Assembly (NCBI RefSeq): GCF_024323335.1
Contig: NC_066585.1
Location: 79,311,609-79,375,608, forward strand
Direction of reading: 5' to 3'
From: Lathyrus oleraceus
Taxonomy: Eukaryota > Streptophyta > Magnoliopsida > Fabales > Fabaceae
DNA: 64,000 bases
In this document: positions 34,307 to 47,160 of the stretch, in pieces
Numbering within the stretch: position 1 is the stretch's first letter
Layout of the letters: each line of letters starts with the position of its first letter
Notes under the pieces: generated by a model
Told to the model about the DNA's origin: nothing
Database searches by the model: none
What the model saw: only the letters and a program-made list of their open reading frames with translations
Made by a program: the position numbers and the translations under genes

Positions 34307-36050
34307 TGTTAATTCCTTAGGATTGACATTAATTTTAGAAAACAAATAATGTAATCATCTCTGTTGTTTTAATATGTTGGGTTGAAGAAATTCAACATCT
34401 GGACCAACATGTCATGTACGATGTCACGACATCAGGTCTGTGACATCGCACATGTGTAGAGAACTGAATTAATTAATTCAGTATATATTCTGGGATCAGC
34501 AAGGATATCTGGTGAATATCCTAACTCCCATGTGGAGGTCTTGAAGACTCAATCAGAAGATATATAGGCTCAAAATATGGAGATATATATGGAGAGATTC
34601 TAGGATTGAAGACCTTGTTTGTAGCAGAATTTTTCTGCTGAAGTTGTAACAGCAAAGAACAAGTCTGCTGCGATTTCTGAAGGCCCAAATCCAGTTGGGT
34701 GATTAGGTTATAAATAGCTGATTGTAACCTAGTATTTGTAAGCCTCTTAGAATGAAAATTTAGGGGTGTGTGTAAGGTAAACCTCTCAACCTGTGGGATG
34801 GTTACCATGTGTTTCTCAGTGGTAAAAGCTGAGAGTAATTGTAACTCAAAGCCTGTAGGCAAGAGTGATTTTGTTCTTGAATGAAGTTGTGAAGCAAGTT
34901 CAAGGTGTGTTAACATTACATTGTATTTGTAGTGATAGGAATGGAAACTGGAGGTTTCTATCTAGGAGTTCCTAGGTATAGATTGCATTGGGTAGGGATT
35001 AAGTGAAGAGTTGTAAACGAGTGAGTTTAGCTCTGAATTAATACTGCTAATAGTGGATCTTCTTCCTGGCTTGGTAGCCCCCAGATGTAGGTCATGTTGG
35101 ACTGAACTGGGTTAACAATTTCCTGTGTTTGTTTTCCTTCTGCATGTGTGTTTATTACTGTCATAACTCAGCAGGTATTCCAGTCAGCTTATCAAGATGA
35201 TAACAGACCTGGCATATAGCCTTCTGTTTGAATGTCAATCAGAATGTTGTAACATTCATCATGGACAGTAGATACTGAATGGTAAGCAGGTTAATTTCAG
35301 TTCAGTATTTATTTAAGTCTGTTCTTTTCAAGGATAACAGACCTGGCTGAAGGATCATTGTGAAACTGTCAAACTGGATGTTTTGACAGTTGATACTGAA
35401 GGTTGATACTGAAGTAGAGACTAGGTAGTCTTTTACAGTACTGCAAACTTAGCACAGTACATTTCCAGGAACATAACAGAATCAGCATATGTTCTGGATG
35501 TCGAACTGAATGTTGTGACATTCATTCCCAACAGCAGGAGCTAAAGTGTAGGATGATTGGTTTTTCTGGGTCAGTATTTTTTCTCAGGCTATTCTTCAGG
35601 GATTCAACAGCTTAGAGAAAAACCAGGAAACCAACTACTTACCTACAATTAATGAACCTAACAAATAGCCTAGTTGTTAGCAATCTAATAAGTGGAAATT
35701 AGATTAACGTGTTCAACCTTTAATTCAGGAAATACAAGTAAAATACAAACACACTGGAACAATGTAACAGCTGATGTCCAAAATCAACAATAAGACATCA
35801 TGCTGATAACTGTGGAAGAAAACAACAGAAGTGAGTGTTAGGATTGATTTCTGTTGAGTCCTTCTTCCTGATGCACAGAACCAGGTGTTCATACATTCTA
35901 GGGTGACATAGAATGAGATGTCGTGACATCTATGAAAGTGTGCATATCAGTACAGTGATTAAGAACTATCTTGTTGTATTAGTTACAATGTTAGATCAGA
36001 TGTCATGACTTGGAGTAGAACATCTGAATTCTGACTACACCAGAATTTCA
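34307..36050 (+). mobile_element. Right LTR of copia-type element
   Basis: 1744 bp against 1742 for the left copy. The 2-base difference is a CT insertion near 35429. About 14 substitutions separate the copies. It is followed by the CACTT duplication (36051-36055). Confidence 0.95.
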
Positions 36051-37772
36051 CACTTCCTGCATTAACATGTCTGCTTCGTGTCTATCCACGGATCTGAGCA
36101 GAACCATGTCGAAGTTCCTCTTGTACAACACGTCATCCTGATTCAAATAAAAGCTTCCAGCTAGCCTTCTCAAGGTTTTCTTATCATTCTTCGACGCACC
36201 TTCAGGATACTCCTGGCTCTTGAGGAAGTTCTTGATATCAAAGTACCATGGCTTCTCATCAACAACAGACTCGGCTGCAAACACATACACAGGCCTCTCG
36301 AGTCGATTCACCGCAACATGTGGCACATGATTCCACCAATGAACTTTGATCATAGAAGATAAAGTAGCCAAGGCATCAGCCATCTGATTTTCATCTCGGG
36401 GTACATGATACAGCTTCACCTTTTTGAAGAAAGTCAGGATCCTTCTAGTATAGTCTCGATAAGGAATCAAATGCGGCTGGTTAGTATTCCAATCTCCATT
36501 GACCTGGTTAATCACTAGAGCGGAATCTCCATAAATGTCGAGAGTTTTGATCCTCAGATCGATGGCCTCTTCTATCCCCATGATACAAGCCTCATACTCA
36601 GCTTCGTTGTTGGTCACGTCAAAAGTCAACCTGGCAGAAAAAGGTATATGAGCCCCTTTTGGATTGATAAGCACTGCCCCAACACCGTTGCCATTCATAT
36701 TCACGGCCCCATCAAACATCAATGTCCACTTGTCATCAGGATCCGGTCCTTCCTCGACAAGAGGCTCATCACAATCTTTCATCTTTAGATACATGATGTC
36801 TTCATTAGGGAATTCAAACATCATTGGCTGATAATCATCGATCGGTTGCTCGGCAAGGTAATCTGACAGAATACTACCTTTGATGGCCTTCTGCGATGTG
36901 TACTGGATATCGTACTCTGTTAAAATCATCTGCCAACGAGCAACACGTCCGGTGAGAGCCGGCTTCTCAAAGATGTACTTCACTGGATCCATCTTAGAAA
37001 TCAACAAGGTAGTATGGTTCAACATATACTGCCTCAGTCGGCGAGCAGCCCAGGCCAAAGCACAATAAGTTTTCTCAAGCTATGAATATTTGATTTCACA
37101 GTCGGTAAACTTTTTGCTCAGGTAGTATATGGCATGCTCTTTTCGACCAGACTCGTCATGCTGTCCCAATACACACCCCATCGAGTTCTCAGTCACTAAC
37201 AGGTACATTATCAAAGGCCTCCCAGGAACTGGAGGTACAAGGATTGGAGGTTTCTGTAAATACTCTTTTATCTTATCAAAAGCTTTTTGACAGTCATCAT
37301 TCCACCTGATCGCTTGATTCTTCCTTAGCAATTTGAATATCGGTTCACACGTGGCAGTTAGGTGAGATACAAACCTTGCAATGTAGTTCAATCTCCCTAA
37401 AAACCCACGAACCTGCTTTTCTGTTTTCGGTTCAGGCATCTCTTGAATAACTTTTACTTTTGCTGGATCAACCTCAATCCCTTTCTCACTGATAATAAAA
37501 CCCAACAGCTTACCGGATCTCACCCCAAACGTACACTTGTTTGGATTCAGCCTCAGTTTGAACTTTCTCAGTCTGTCAAACAACTTCTGCAAATTTACCA
37601 GGTGCTCCTCTTCTGTCTGCGACTTCGCAATCATATCATCCACGTACACTTCAATCTCTTTGTGCATCATGTCATGAAAGAGAGTTGTCATAGCCCTCTG
37701 ATAGGTAGCACCGGCATTCTTCAGCCCAAATGGCATCACCTTATAGCAAAACGTGCCCCAAGGTGTAATGAA
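36051..37772 (-). pseudogene. Ogre pol: RT C-terminal part, RNase H, start of integrase
   Basis: From 37772 downward the frame reads FITPWGTFCYK, MPFGLKNAGATYQRAM and the catalytic YVDDMIAKS (RT palm). It continues through LGFIISEKGIEVDPAKV and the RT-RNase H connection, and meets a TAG at 37080-37082 (KYS*LEKTYCALAW). The next part has RNase H acidic residues in MFDGAVNMNGNGVGAVL, NNEAEYEA, GDSALVINQ and MADALATL. It ends at LMQEV, where the copia-type element is inserted; integrase resumes at 19275. RT is N-terminally truncated at the array junction, so the enzyme cannot work. The 5' limit is defined by homology, not a start codon. Confidence 0.9.
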
Positions 37773-39840
37773 TGGGGAGAAAGAAACCATGACCAGACAT
37801 CTGCTGATGAATGGGAATAAAGAAACCACGACCAAACATCTGCCGATGAATGGGAAGAGAGAAACCACGACCAGACATCTACCGATGAATGGGGAGAAAG
37901 AAACCACGACCAGACATCTATCGATGAATGGGAAGAAAGAAACCACGACCAGACATCTATCGATGAATGGGAAGAGAGAAACCACGATCAGACATCTATC
38001 GATGAATGGGAATAAAGAAACCACGACCAGACATCTACCGATGAATGGGAAAAGAGAAACCACGACCAGACATCTACCGATGAATGGGGAGAAAGAAACC
38101 ACGACCAGACATATACCGATGAATGAGAAGAAAGAAACCACGACCAGACATCTACCGATGAATGGGAATAAAGAAACCACGACCAGACATCTACCGATGA
38201 ATGGGGAGAAAGAAACCACGACCAGACATCTACCGATGAATGGGAAGAGAGAAACCACGACCAGACATCTACCAATGAATGGGAAGAAAGAAGCCACGAC
38301 CAGACATCTGCCGATGAATGGGAAGAAAGAAACCACGACCAGACATGTGCAGATGAATGGGAAGAAAGAAACCACAACCAGGCATCTGCCGATGAATGGG
38401 AATAAAGAAACCACGACCAGACATCTGCCGATGAATGGGAAGAGAGAAACAACGACCAGACATCTACCGATGAATGGGAAGAAAGAAACCACGACCAGAC
38501 ATCTACCGATGAATGGGAAGAGAGAAACCACGACCAGACATCTATCGATGAATGGGAATAAAGAAACCACGACTAGACATCTACCGATGAATGGGAAGAG
38601 AGAAACCATGACCAGACATCTACCGATGAATGGGGAGAAAGAAACCACGACCAGACATCTATCGATGAATGGGGAGAAAGAAACCATGACCAGACATCTG
38701 CTGATGAATGGGAATAAAGAAACCCCGACCAGACATCTGCCGATAAATGGGAATAGAGAAACCGAGACCAGACATATACCGATGAATGGGGAGAAAGAAA
38801 CCACGACCAGACATCTACCGATGAATGGGAAGAAAGAAACCACGACCAGACATCTACCAATGAATGGGAAGAGAGAAACCACGACCAGACATCTATCGAT
38901 GAATGGGAATAAAGAAACCACGACAAGACATCTACCGATGAATGGGAAGAGAGAAACCACCACCAGACATCTACCGATGAATGGGGAGAAAGAAACCACG
39001 ACCAGACATCTACTGATGAATGGGAAGAAAGAAACCATGACCATACATCTACCGATGAATGGGAATAAAGAAACCACGACCAGACATCTACCGATGAATG
39101 GGGAGAAAGAAACCACGACCAGACATCTACCGATGAATGGGAAGAGAGAAACCACGACCAGACATATACCGATGAATGGGAATAAAGAAAACCACGACCA
39201 GACATCTACCAATAAATGGGAAGAGAGAAACCACGACCAGACATCTACGGATGAATGGGAATAAAGAAACCACGACCAGACATCTACCGATGAATGGGAA
39301 TAAAGAAACCACGACGAGACATCTATCGATGCATGGGAATAAAGAAACCACGACCAGAAATATACCGATGAATGGGAATAAAGAAACCACGACCAGACAT
39401 CTACTGATGAATGGGAAGAGAGAAACCACGACCAGACATCTACCGATGAATGGGAAGAAAGAAGCCACGACCAGACATCTACCGATGAATGGGAAGAAAG
39501 AAACCACGACCAGACATCTACCGATGAATGGGGAGAAAGAAACCACGACCAGACATCTACCACTGAATGGGAAGAAAGAAACCACGACCAGACATCTACC
39601 GATGAAAAGGAATAAAGAAACCACGACCAGACATCTACCGATGAATGGGGAGAAAGAAACCACGACCAGGCATCTACCGATGAATGGGAAGAGAGAAACC
39701 ACGACCAGACATCTACCGATGAATGGGAAGACAGAAGCCACGACCAGACATCTGCCGATGAATGGGAATAAAGAAACCACGACCAGACATCTGCCAATGA
39801 ATGGGAAGAAAGAAACCACGACCAGACATCTGTCGATGAA

Positions 39841-42140
39841 TGGGAATAATGAAACCACGACCAGACATCAGCCGATGAATGGGAAGAGAGAAACCACGAC
39901 CAGACATCTACCGATGAATGGGAGAAAGAAACCACGACCAGACATCTACCGATGAATGGGAAGAAAGAAGCCACGACCAGACATCTGCCGATGAATGGGA
40001 AGAAAGAAACCACGACCAGACATCTACCGATGAATGGGAAGAAAGAAGCCACGACCAGACATCTGCCGATGAATGGGAAGAAAGAAACCACGACCAGACA
40101 TGCGCAGATGAATGGGAAGAAAGAAACCACAACCAGGCATCTGCCGATGAATGGGAATAAAGAAACCACGACCAGACATCTGCCGATGAATGGGAAGAGA
40201 GAAACCACGACCAGACATCTACCGATGAATGGGAAGAAAGAAACCACGACCAGACATCTACCGATGAATGGGAAGAGAGAAACCACGACCAGACATCTAT
40301 TGATGAATGGGAATAAAGAAACCACGACTAGACATCTACCGATGAATGGGAAGAGAGAAACCATGACCAGACATCTACCGATGAATGGGGAGAAAGAAAC
40401 CACGACCAGACATCTAACGATGAATGGGAAGAAAGAAACCACGACCAGACATCTACCGATGAATGGGAATAAAGAAACCACGACCAGACATCTACCGATG
40501 AATGGGGAGAAAGAAACCACGACCAGACATCTACCGATGAATGGGAAGAGAGAAACCACGACCAGACATATACCGATGAATGGGAATAAAGAAACCACGA
40601 CCAGACATCTACCAATGAATGGGAAGAGAGAAACCACGACCAGACATCTACGGATGAATGGGAATAAAGAAACCACGACCAGAAATCTACCGATGAATGG
40701 GAATAAAGAAACCACGACGAGACATCTATCGATGCATGGGAATAAAGAAACCACGACCAGAAATATACCGATGAATGGGAATAAAGAAACCACGACCAGA
40801 CATCTACCGATGAATGGGAAGAGAGAAACCACAACCAGAAATTTACCGATGAATAGGAATAAAGAAACCACGACCAGACATCTGCCGATGAATAGGAAGA
40901 GAGAAACCACGACCAGACATCTACCGATGAATGGGGAGAAAGAAACCACGACCAGACATCTACCACTGAATGGGAAGAAAGAAACCACGACCAGACATCT
41001 ACCGATGAAAAGGAATAAAGAAACCACGACCAGACCTCTACCGATGAATGGGGAGAAAGAAACCACGACCAGACATCTACCACTGAATGGGAAGAAAGAA
41101 ACCACGACCAGACATCTACCGATGAAAAGGAATAAAGAAACCACGACCAGACATCTACCGATGAATGGGGAGAAAGAAACCACGACCAGGCATCTACCGA
41201 TGAATGGGAAGAGAGAAACCACGACCAGACATCTATCGATGAATGGGAAGAAAGAAGCCACGACCAGACATCTGCCGATGAATGGGAATAAAGAAACCAC
41301 GACCAGACATCTGCCAATGAATGGGAAGAAAGAAACCACGACCAGACATCTGTCGATGAATGGGAATAATGAAACCACGACCAGACATCAGCCGATGAAT
41401 GGGAAGAGAGAAACCACGACCAGACATCTACCGATGAATGGGGAGAAAGAAACCACGACCAGACATCTACCGATGAATGGGAAGAAAGAAGCCACGACCA
41501 GACATCTGCCGATGAATGGGAAGAAAGAAACCACGACCAGACATCTACCGATGAATAGGGAGAAAGAAACCACGACCAGACATCTACCGATGAATGGGAA
41601 GAAAGAAACCACGACCAGACATCTACCGATGAATGGGAATAAAGAAACCACGACCAGACATCTACCGATGAATGGGAAGAGAGAAACCACGACCAGACAT
41701 CTACCGATGAATGGGAAGAAGGAAGCCACGACCAGACATCTACCGATGAATGGGAAGAAAGAAACCACGACCAGACATCTACCGATGAATGTGGAGAAAG
41801 AAACCACGACCAGACATCTACCACTGAATGGGAAGAAAGAAACCACGACCAGACATCTACCGATGAATGGGAATAAAGAAACCACGACCAGACATCTACC
41901 GATGAATGGGAGAAAGAAACCACGACCAGACATCTACCGATGAATGGGAAGAGAGAAACCACGACCAGACATCTACCGATGAATGGGAAGAAAGAAGCCA
42001 CGACCAGACATCTGCCGATGAATGGGAATAAAGAAACCACGACCAGACATCTGCCAATGAATGGGAAGAAAGAAACCACGACCAGACATCTGTCGATGAA
42101 TGGGAATAATGAAACCACGACCAGACATCAGCCGATGAAT
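39841..42140. repeat. Larger repeats of 39 and 19 units
   Basis: The marker variant TGGGAATAATGAAACC followed by CATCAGCCG occurs at 39841, 41361 and 42101. The intervals are 1520 and 740 bases, that is 39 and 19 units with one base lost in each (39x39-1 and 19x39-1). Neighbouring variants are shared around each marker, showing block duplication rather than single-unit drift. Confidence 0.8.
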
Positions 42141-42685
42141 GGGAAGAGAGAAACCACGACCAGACATCTACCGATGAATGGGGAGAAAGAAACCACGACC
42201 AGACATCTACCGATGAATGGGAAGAGAGAAACCACGACCAGACATCTACCGATGCATGGGAATAAAGAAACCACGACCAGACATCTACCGATGAATGGGA
42301 ATAAAGAAACCACGACCTGAAATCTACCGATGAATGGGAAGAGAGAAACCACGACCAAACATCTACCGATAAATGGGAAGAAAGAAGCCACGACCAGACA
42401 TCTACCGATGAATGGGAAGAAAGAAACAACGACCAGACATCTACCGATGAATTGGAAGAAAGAAACCACGACCAGACATCTACCGATGAATGGGAAGAAA
42501 GAAACCACGACCAGACATCTACCGATGAATGGGAATAAAGAAACCACGACCAGACATCTCACGATGAATGGGGAGAAAGAAACCATGACCAGACATCTGC
42601 TGATGAATGGGAATAAAGAAACCACGACCAAACATCTGCCGATAAATGGGAATAGAGAAACCACGACCAGACATCTACCGATGAA

Positions 42686-45600
42686 TGGGGAGATAGAAAC
42701 CACGACCAGACATCTACCGATGAATGGGAAGAAAGAAACCACGACCAGACATCTACCGATGAATGGGAAGAGAGAAACCTCGACCAGACATCTATCGATG
42801 AATGGGAATAAAGAAACCACGACCAGACATCTATCGATGAATGGGAAGAGAGAAACCACGACCAGACATCTACCGATGAATGGGGAGAAAGAAACCACGA
42901 CGAGACATCTACCGATGAATGGGAAGAAAGAAACCACGACCAGACATCTACCGATGAATGGGAATAAAGAAACCACGACCAGACATCTACCGATGAATGG
43001 GGAGAAAGAAACCACGACCAGACATCTACCGATGAATGGGAAGAGAGAAACCACGACCAGATATCTACCGATGAATGGGAAGAAAGAAGCCACGACCAGA
43101 CATCTGTCGATGAATGGGAAGAAAGAAACCACGACCAGACATCTGCAGATGAATGGGAAGAAAGAAACCACGACCAGGCATCTGCCGATGAATGGGAAGA
43201 GAGAAACCACGACCATACATCTACCGAAGAATGGGAAGAAAGAAACCACGACCAGACATCTACCGATGAATGGGAAGAGAGAAACCACGACTACACATCT
43301 ACCGATGAATGGGGAGAAAGACACCACGACCAGACATCTACCGATGATTGGGAATAAAGAAACCACGACCAGACATCTGCTGATGAATAGGAAGAGAGAA
43401 ACCACGACCAGACATCTACCGATGAATGGGGAGAAAGAAACCACGACCAGACATCTACCGATGAATGGGAAGAAAGAAACCACGACCAGACATCTACCGA
43501 TGAATGGGAATAAAGAAACCACGACCAGACATCTACCGATGAATGGGGAGAAAGAAACCACGACCAGACATCTACCGATGAATGGGAAGAAAGAAACCAT
43601 GACCAGACATCTACCGATGAATTGGAAGAAAGAAACCACGACCAGACATCTACCGATGAATGGGAAGAAAGAAACCACTACCAGAAATCTACCGATTAAT
43701 AGGAATAAAGAAACCACGACCAGACATCTACCGATGAATGTGGAGAAAGAAAGCACGACCAGACATCTGCTGATGAATGGGAATAAAGGAACCACGACCA
43801 GACATCTGCCGATGAATGGGAAGAGAGAAACCACGACCAGACATCTACCGATGAATGGGGAGAAAGAAACCACGACCAGACATCTACCGATGAATGGGAA
43901 GAAAGAAACCACGACCAGACATCAGCCGATGAATGGGAAGAGAGAAACCACGACCATACATCTACCGATGAATGGGAATAAAGAAACCACGACCAGACAT
44001 CTACCGATGAATGGGAAGAGAGAAACCACGACCAGAAATCTACCGATGAATAGGAATAAAGAAACCACGACCAGACATCTGCCGATGAATAGGAAGAGAG
44101 AAACCACGACCAGACATCTACCGATGAATGGGGAGAAAGAAACCACGACCAGACATCTACCGATGAATGTGGAGAAAGAAACCACGACCAGACATCTACC
44201 GATGAATGGGGAGAAAGAAACCACGACCAGACATCTACCGATGAATGGGAAGAAAGAAACCATGACCAGACATCTACCGATGAATTGGAAGAAAGAAACC
44301 ACGACCAGACATCTACCGATGAATGGGAAGAAAGAAACCACTACCAGAAATCTACCGATTAATAGGAATAAAGAAACCACGACCAGACATCTACCGATGA
44401 ATGTGGAGAAAGAAAGCACGACCAGACATCTGCTGATGAATGGGAATAAAGGAACCACGACCAGACATCTGCCGATGAATGGGAAGAGAGAAACCACGAC
44501 CAGACATCTACCGATGAATGGGGAGAAAGAAACCACGACCAGACATCTACCGATGAATGGGAAGAAAGAAACCACGACCAGACATCAGCCGATGAATGGG
44601 AAGAGAGAAACCACGACCATACATCTACCGATGAATGGGAATAAAGAAACCACGACCAGACATCTACCGATGAATGGGAAGAGAGAAACCACGACCAGAA
44701 ATCTACCGATGAATAGGAATAAAGAAACCACGACCAGACATCTGCCGATGAATAGGAAGAGAGAAACCACGACCAGACATCTACCGATGAATGGGGAGAA
44801 AGAAACCACGACCAGACATCTACCGATGAATGTGGAGAAAGAAACCACGACCAGACATCTACCGATGAATGGGAATAAAGAAACCACGACCAGACATCTA
44901 CCGATGAATGGGGAGAAAGAAACCACGACCAGACATCTACCGATGAATGGGAAGAAAGAAACCACGACTAGACATCTACCGATGAATTGGAAGAAAGAAA
45001 CCACGACCAGACATCTACCGATGAATGGGAAGAAAGAAACCACGACCATACATGTACCAATAAATGGGAATAAAGAAACCACGACCAGACATCTATCGAT
45101 GAATGGGGAGAAAGAAACCATGACCAGACATCTGCTGATGAATGGGAATAAAGAAACCCCGACCAGACATCTGCCGATAAATGGGAATAGAGAAACCACG
45201 ACCAGACATGTACCGATGAATGGGGAGAAAGAAACCACGACCTGACATCTACCGATGAATGGGAAGAAAGAAACCACGACCAGACATCTACCGATGAATG
45301 GGAAGAGAGAAACCACGACCAGACATCTATCGATGAATGGGAATGAAGAAACCACGACCAGACATCTACCGATGAATGGGAAGAGAGAAACCACCACCAG
45401 ACATCTACCGCTGAATGGGGAGAAAGAAACCACGACTTGACATCTACTGATGAATGGGAAGAAAGAAACCACGACCAGACATCTACCGATGAATGGGGAG
45501 AAAGAAACCATGACCAGACATCTTCTGATGAATGGGAATAAAGAAACCACGACCAGACATCTGCCGATAAATGGGAATAGAGAAACCACGACCAGACATC

Positions 45601-47160
45601 TACCGATGAATGGGGAGATAGAAACCACGACCAGACATCTACCGATGAATGGGAAGAAAGAAACCACGACCAGACATCTACCGATGAATGGGAAGAGAGA
45701 AACCTCGACCAGACATCTATCGATGAATGGGAATAAAGAAACCACGACCAGACATCTATCGATGAATGGGAAGGGAGAAACCACGACCAGACATCTACCG
45801 ATGAATGGGGAGAAAGAAACCACGACGAGACATCTACCGATGAATGGGAAGAAAGAAACCACGACCAGACATCTACCGATGAATGGGAATAAAGAAACCA
45901 CGACCAGACATCTACCGATGAATGGGGAGACAGAAACCACGACCAGACATCTACCAATGAATGGGAAGAGAGAAACCACGACCAGACATCTACCGATGAA
46001 TGGGAAGAAAGAAGCCACGACCAGACATCTGTCGATGAATGGGAAGAAAGAAACCACGACCAGACATCTGCAGATGAATGGGAAGAAAGAAACCACGACC
46101 AGGCATCTGCCGATGAATGGGAATAAAGAAACCACGACCAGACATCTGCCGATGAATGGGAAGAGAGAAACCACGACCATACATCTACCGAAGAATGGGA
46201 AGAAAGAAACCACGACCAGACATCTACCGATGAATGGGAAGAGAGAAACCACGACCAGACATCTACCGATGAATGGGGAGAAAGAAACCACGACCAGACA
46301 TCTACCGATGATTGGGAATAAAGAAACCACGACCAGACATCTGCCGATGAATAGGAAGAGAGAAACCACGACCAGACATCTACCGATGAATGGGGAGAAA
46401 GAAACCACGACCAGACATCTACCGATGAATGTGGAGAAAGAAACCACGACCAGACATCTACCGATGAATGGGAATAAAGAAACCACGACCAGACATCTAC
46501 CGATGAATGGGGAGAAAGAAACCACGACCAGACATCTACCGATGAATGGGAAGAAAGAAACCACGACCAGACATCTACCGATGAATTGGAAGAAAGAAAC
46601 CACGACCAGACATCTACCGATGAATGGGAAGAAAGAAACCACGACCATACATGTACCAATAAATGGGAATAAAGAAACCACGACCAGACATCTATCGATG
46701 AATGGGGAGAAAGAAACCATGACCAGACATCTGCTGATGAATGGGAATAAAGAAACCCCGACCAGACATCTGCCGATAAATGGGAATAGAGAAACCACGA
46801 CCAGACATGTACCGATGAATGGGGAGAAAGAAACCACGACCTGACATCTACCGATGAATGGGAAGAAAGAAACCACGACCAGACATCTACCGATGAATGG
46901 GAAGAGAGAAACCACGACCAGACATCTATCGATGAATGGGAATGAAGAAACCACGACCAGACATCTACCGATGAATGGGAAGAGAGAAACCACCACCAGA
47001 CATCTACCGCTGAATGGGAAGAAAGAAACCACGACCAGACATCTACCGATGAATGGGGAGAAAGAAACCACGACCATAAAGAAACCACGACCAGACATCT
47101 GCCGATAAATGGGAATAGAGAAACCACGACCAGACATCTACCGATGAATGGGGAGATAGA
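42686..47160. repeat. Larger repeats marked by GGGGAGATAG
   Basis: The variant TGGGGAGATAGAAACC occurs at 42686, 45611 and 47149. The first interval is 2925 bases (exactly 75 units). The second is 1538 bases (40 units minus the 22 bases deleted near 47078). The neighbouring order of variants is the same. Confidence 0.8.
43540..44853. repeat. 663-bp (17-unit) tandem duplication
   Basis: Sequence around 43921 (GACATCAGCCGATG) is repeated around 44584, a shift of 663 = 17x39. The same series of rare variants occurs on both sides, including the GATTAATAGG and GGTACC-like oddities. It is a recent block duplication. Confidence 0.85.

Larger units (their letters stand above)
19276..36050 (+). mobile_element. 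Copia-type pol-less LTR element (interrupted)
   Basis: LTRs are at 19276-21017 and 34307-36050. There is a tRNA-Met primer site TGGTATCAGAGC at 21020-21031, a polypurine tract CCAAAGGGGGAGAT before the second LTR, and a CACTT duplication on both sides. The native internal region is only 21018-21945 plus 31098-34306 (about 4.1 kb). In it I find no gag, protease, integrase, RT or RNase H, so it fits a large retrotransposon derivative. By eye the LTRs differ at about 14 positions plus one 2-bp indel (about 0.8%). An Athila-type element is inserted at 21951-31092. Lineage (SIRE/Maximus-like by LTR size and signals) is inference. Confidence 0.85.
11367..37772 (-). mobile_element. Ogre/Tat-type Ty3 element, truncated and split
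   Basis: Reading the minus strand: RT (from 37772), RNase H, integrase (interrupted at 36051/19275), a long repeat-rich 3' UTR (18217-15211), a polypurine tract and the 3' LTR (15210-11367). The gag, protease and N-terminal RT parts are absent and are replaced at 37772 by the 39-bp array. The combination of very long LTR, RT-RNase H-integrase order and large hypervariable 3' UTR with minisatellites fits the Ogre/Tat group. The split is caused by the copia-type insertion 19276-36050. One in-frame stop (37080-37082) breaks pol. Confidence 0.8.
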
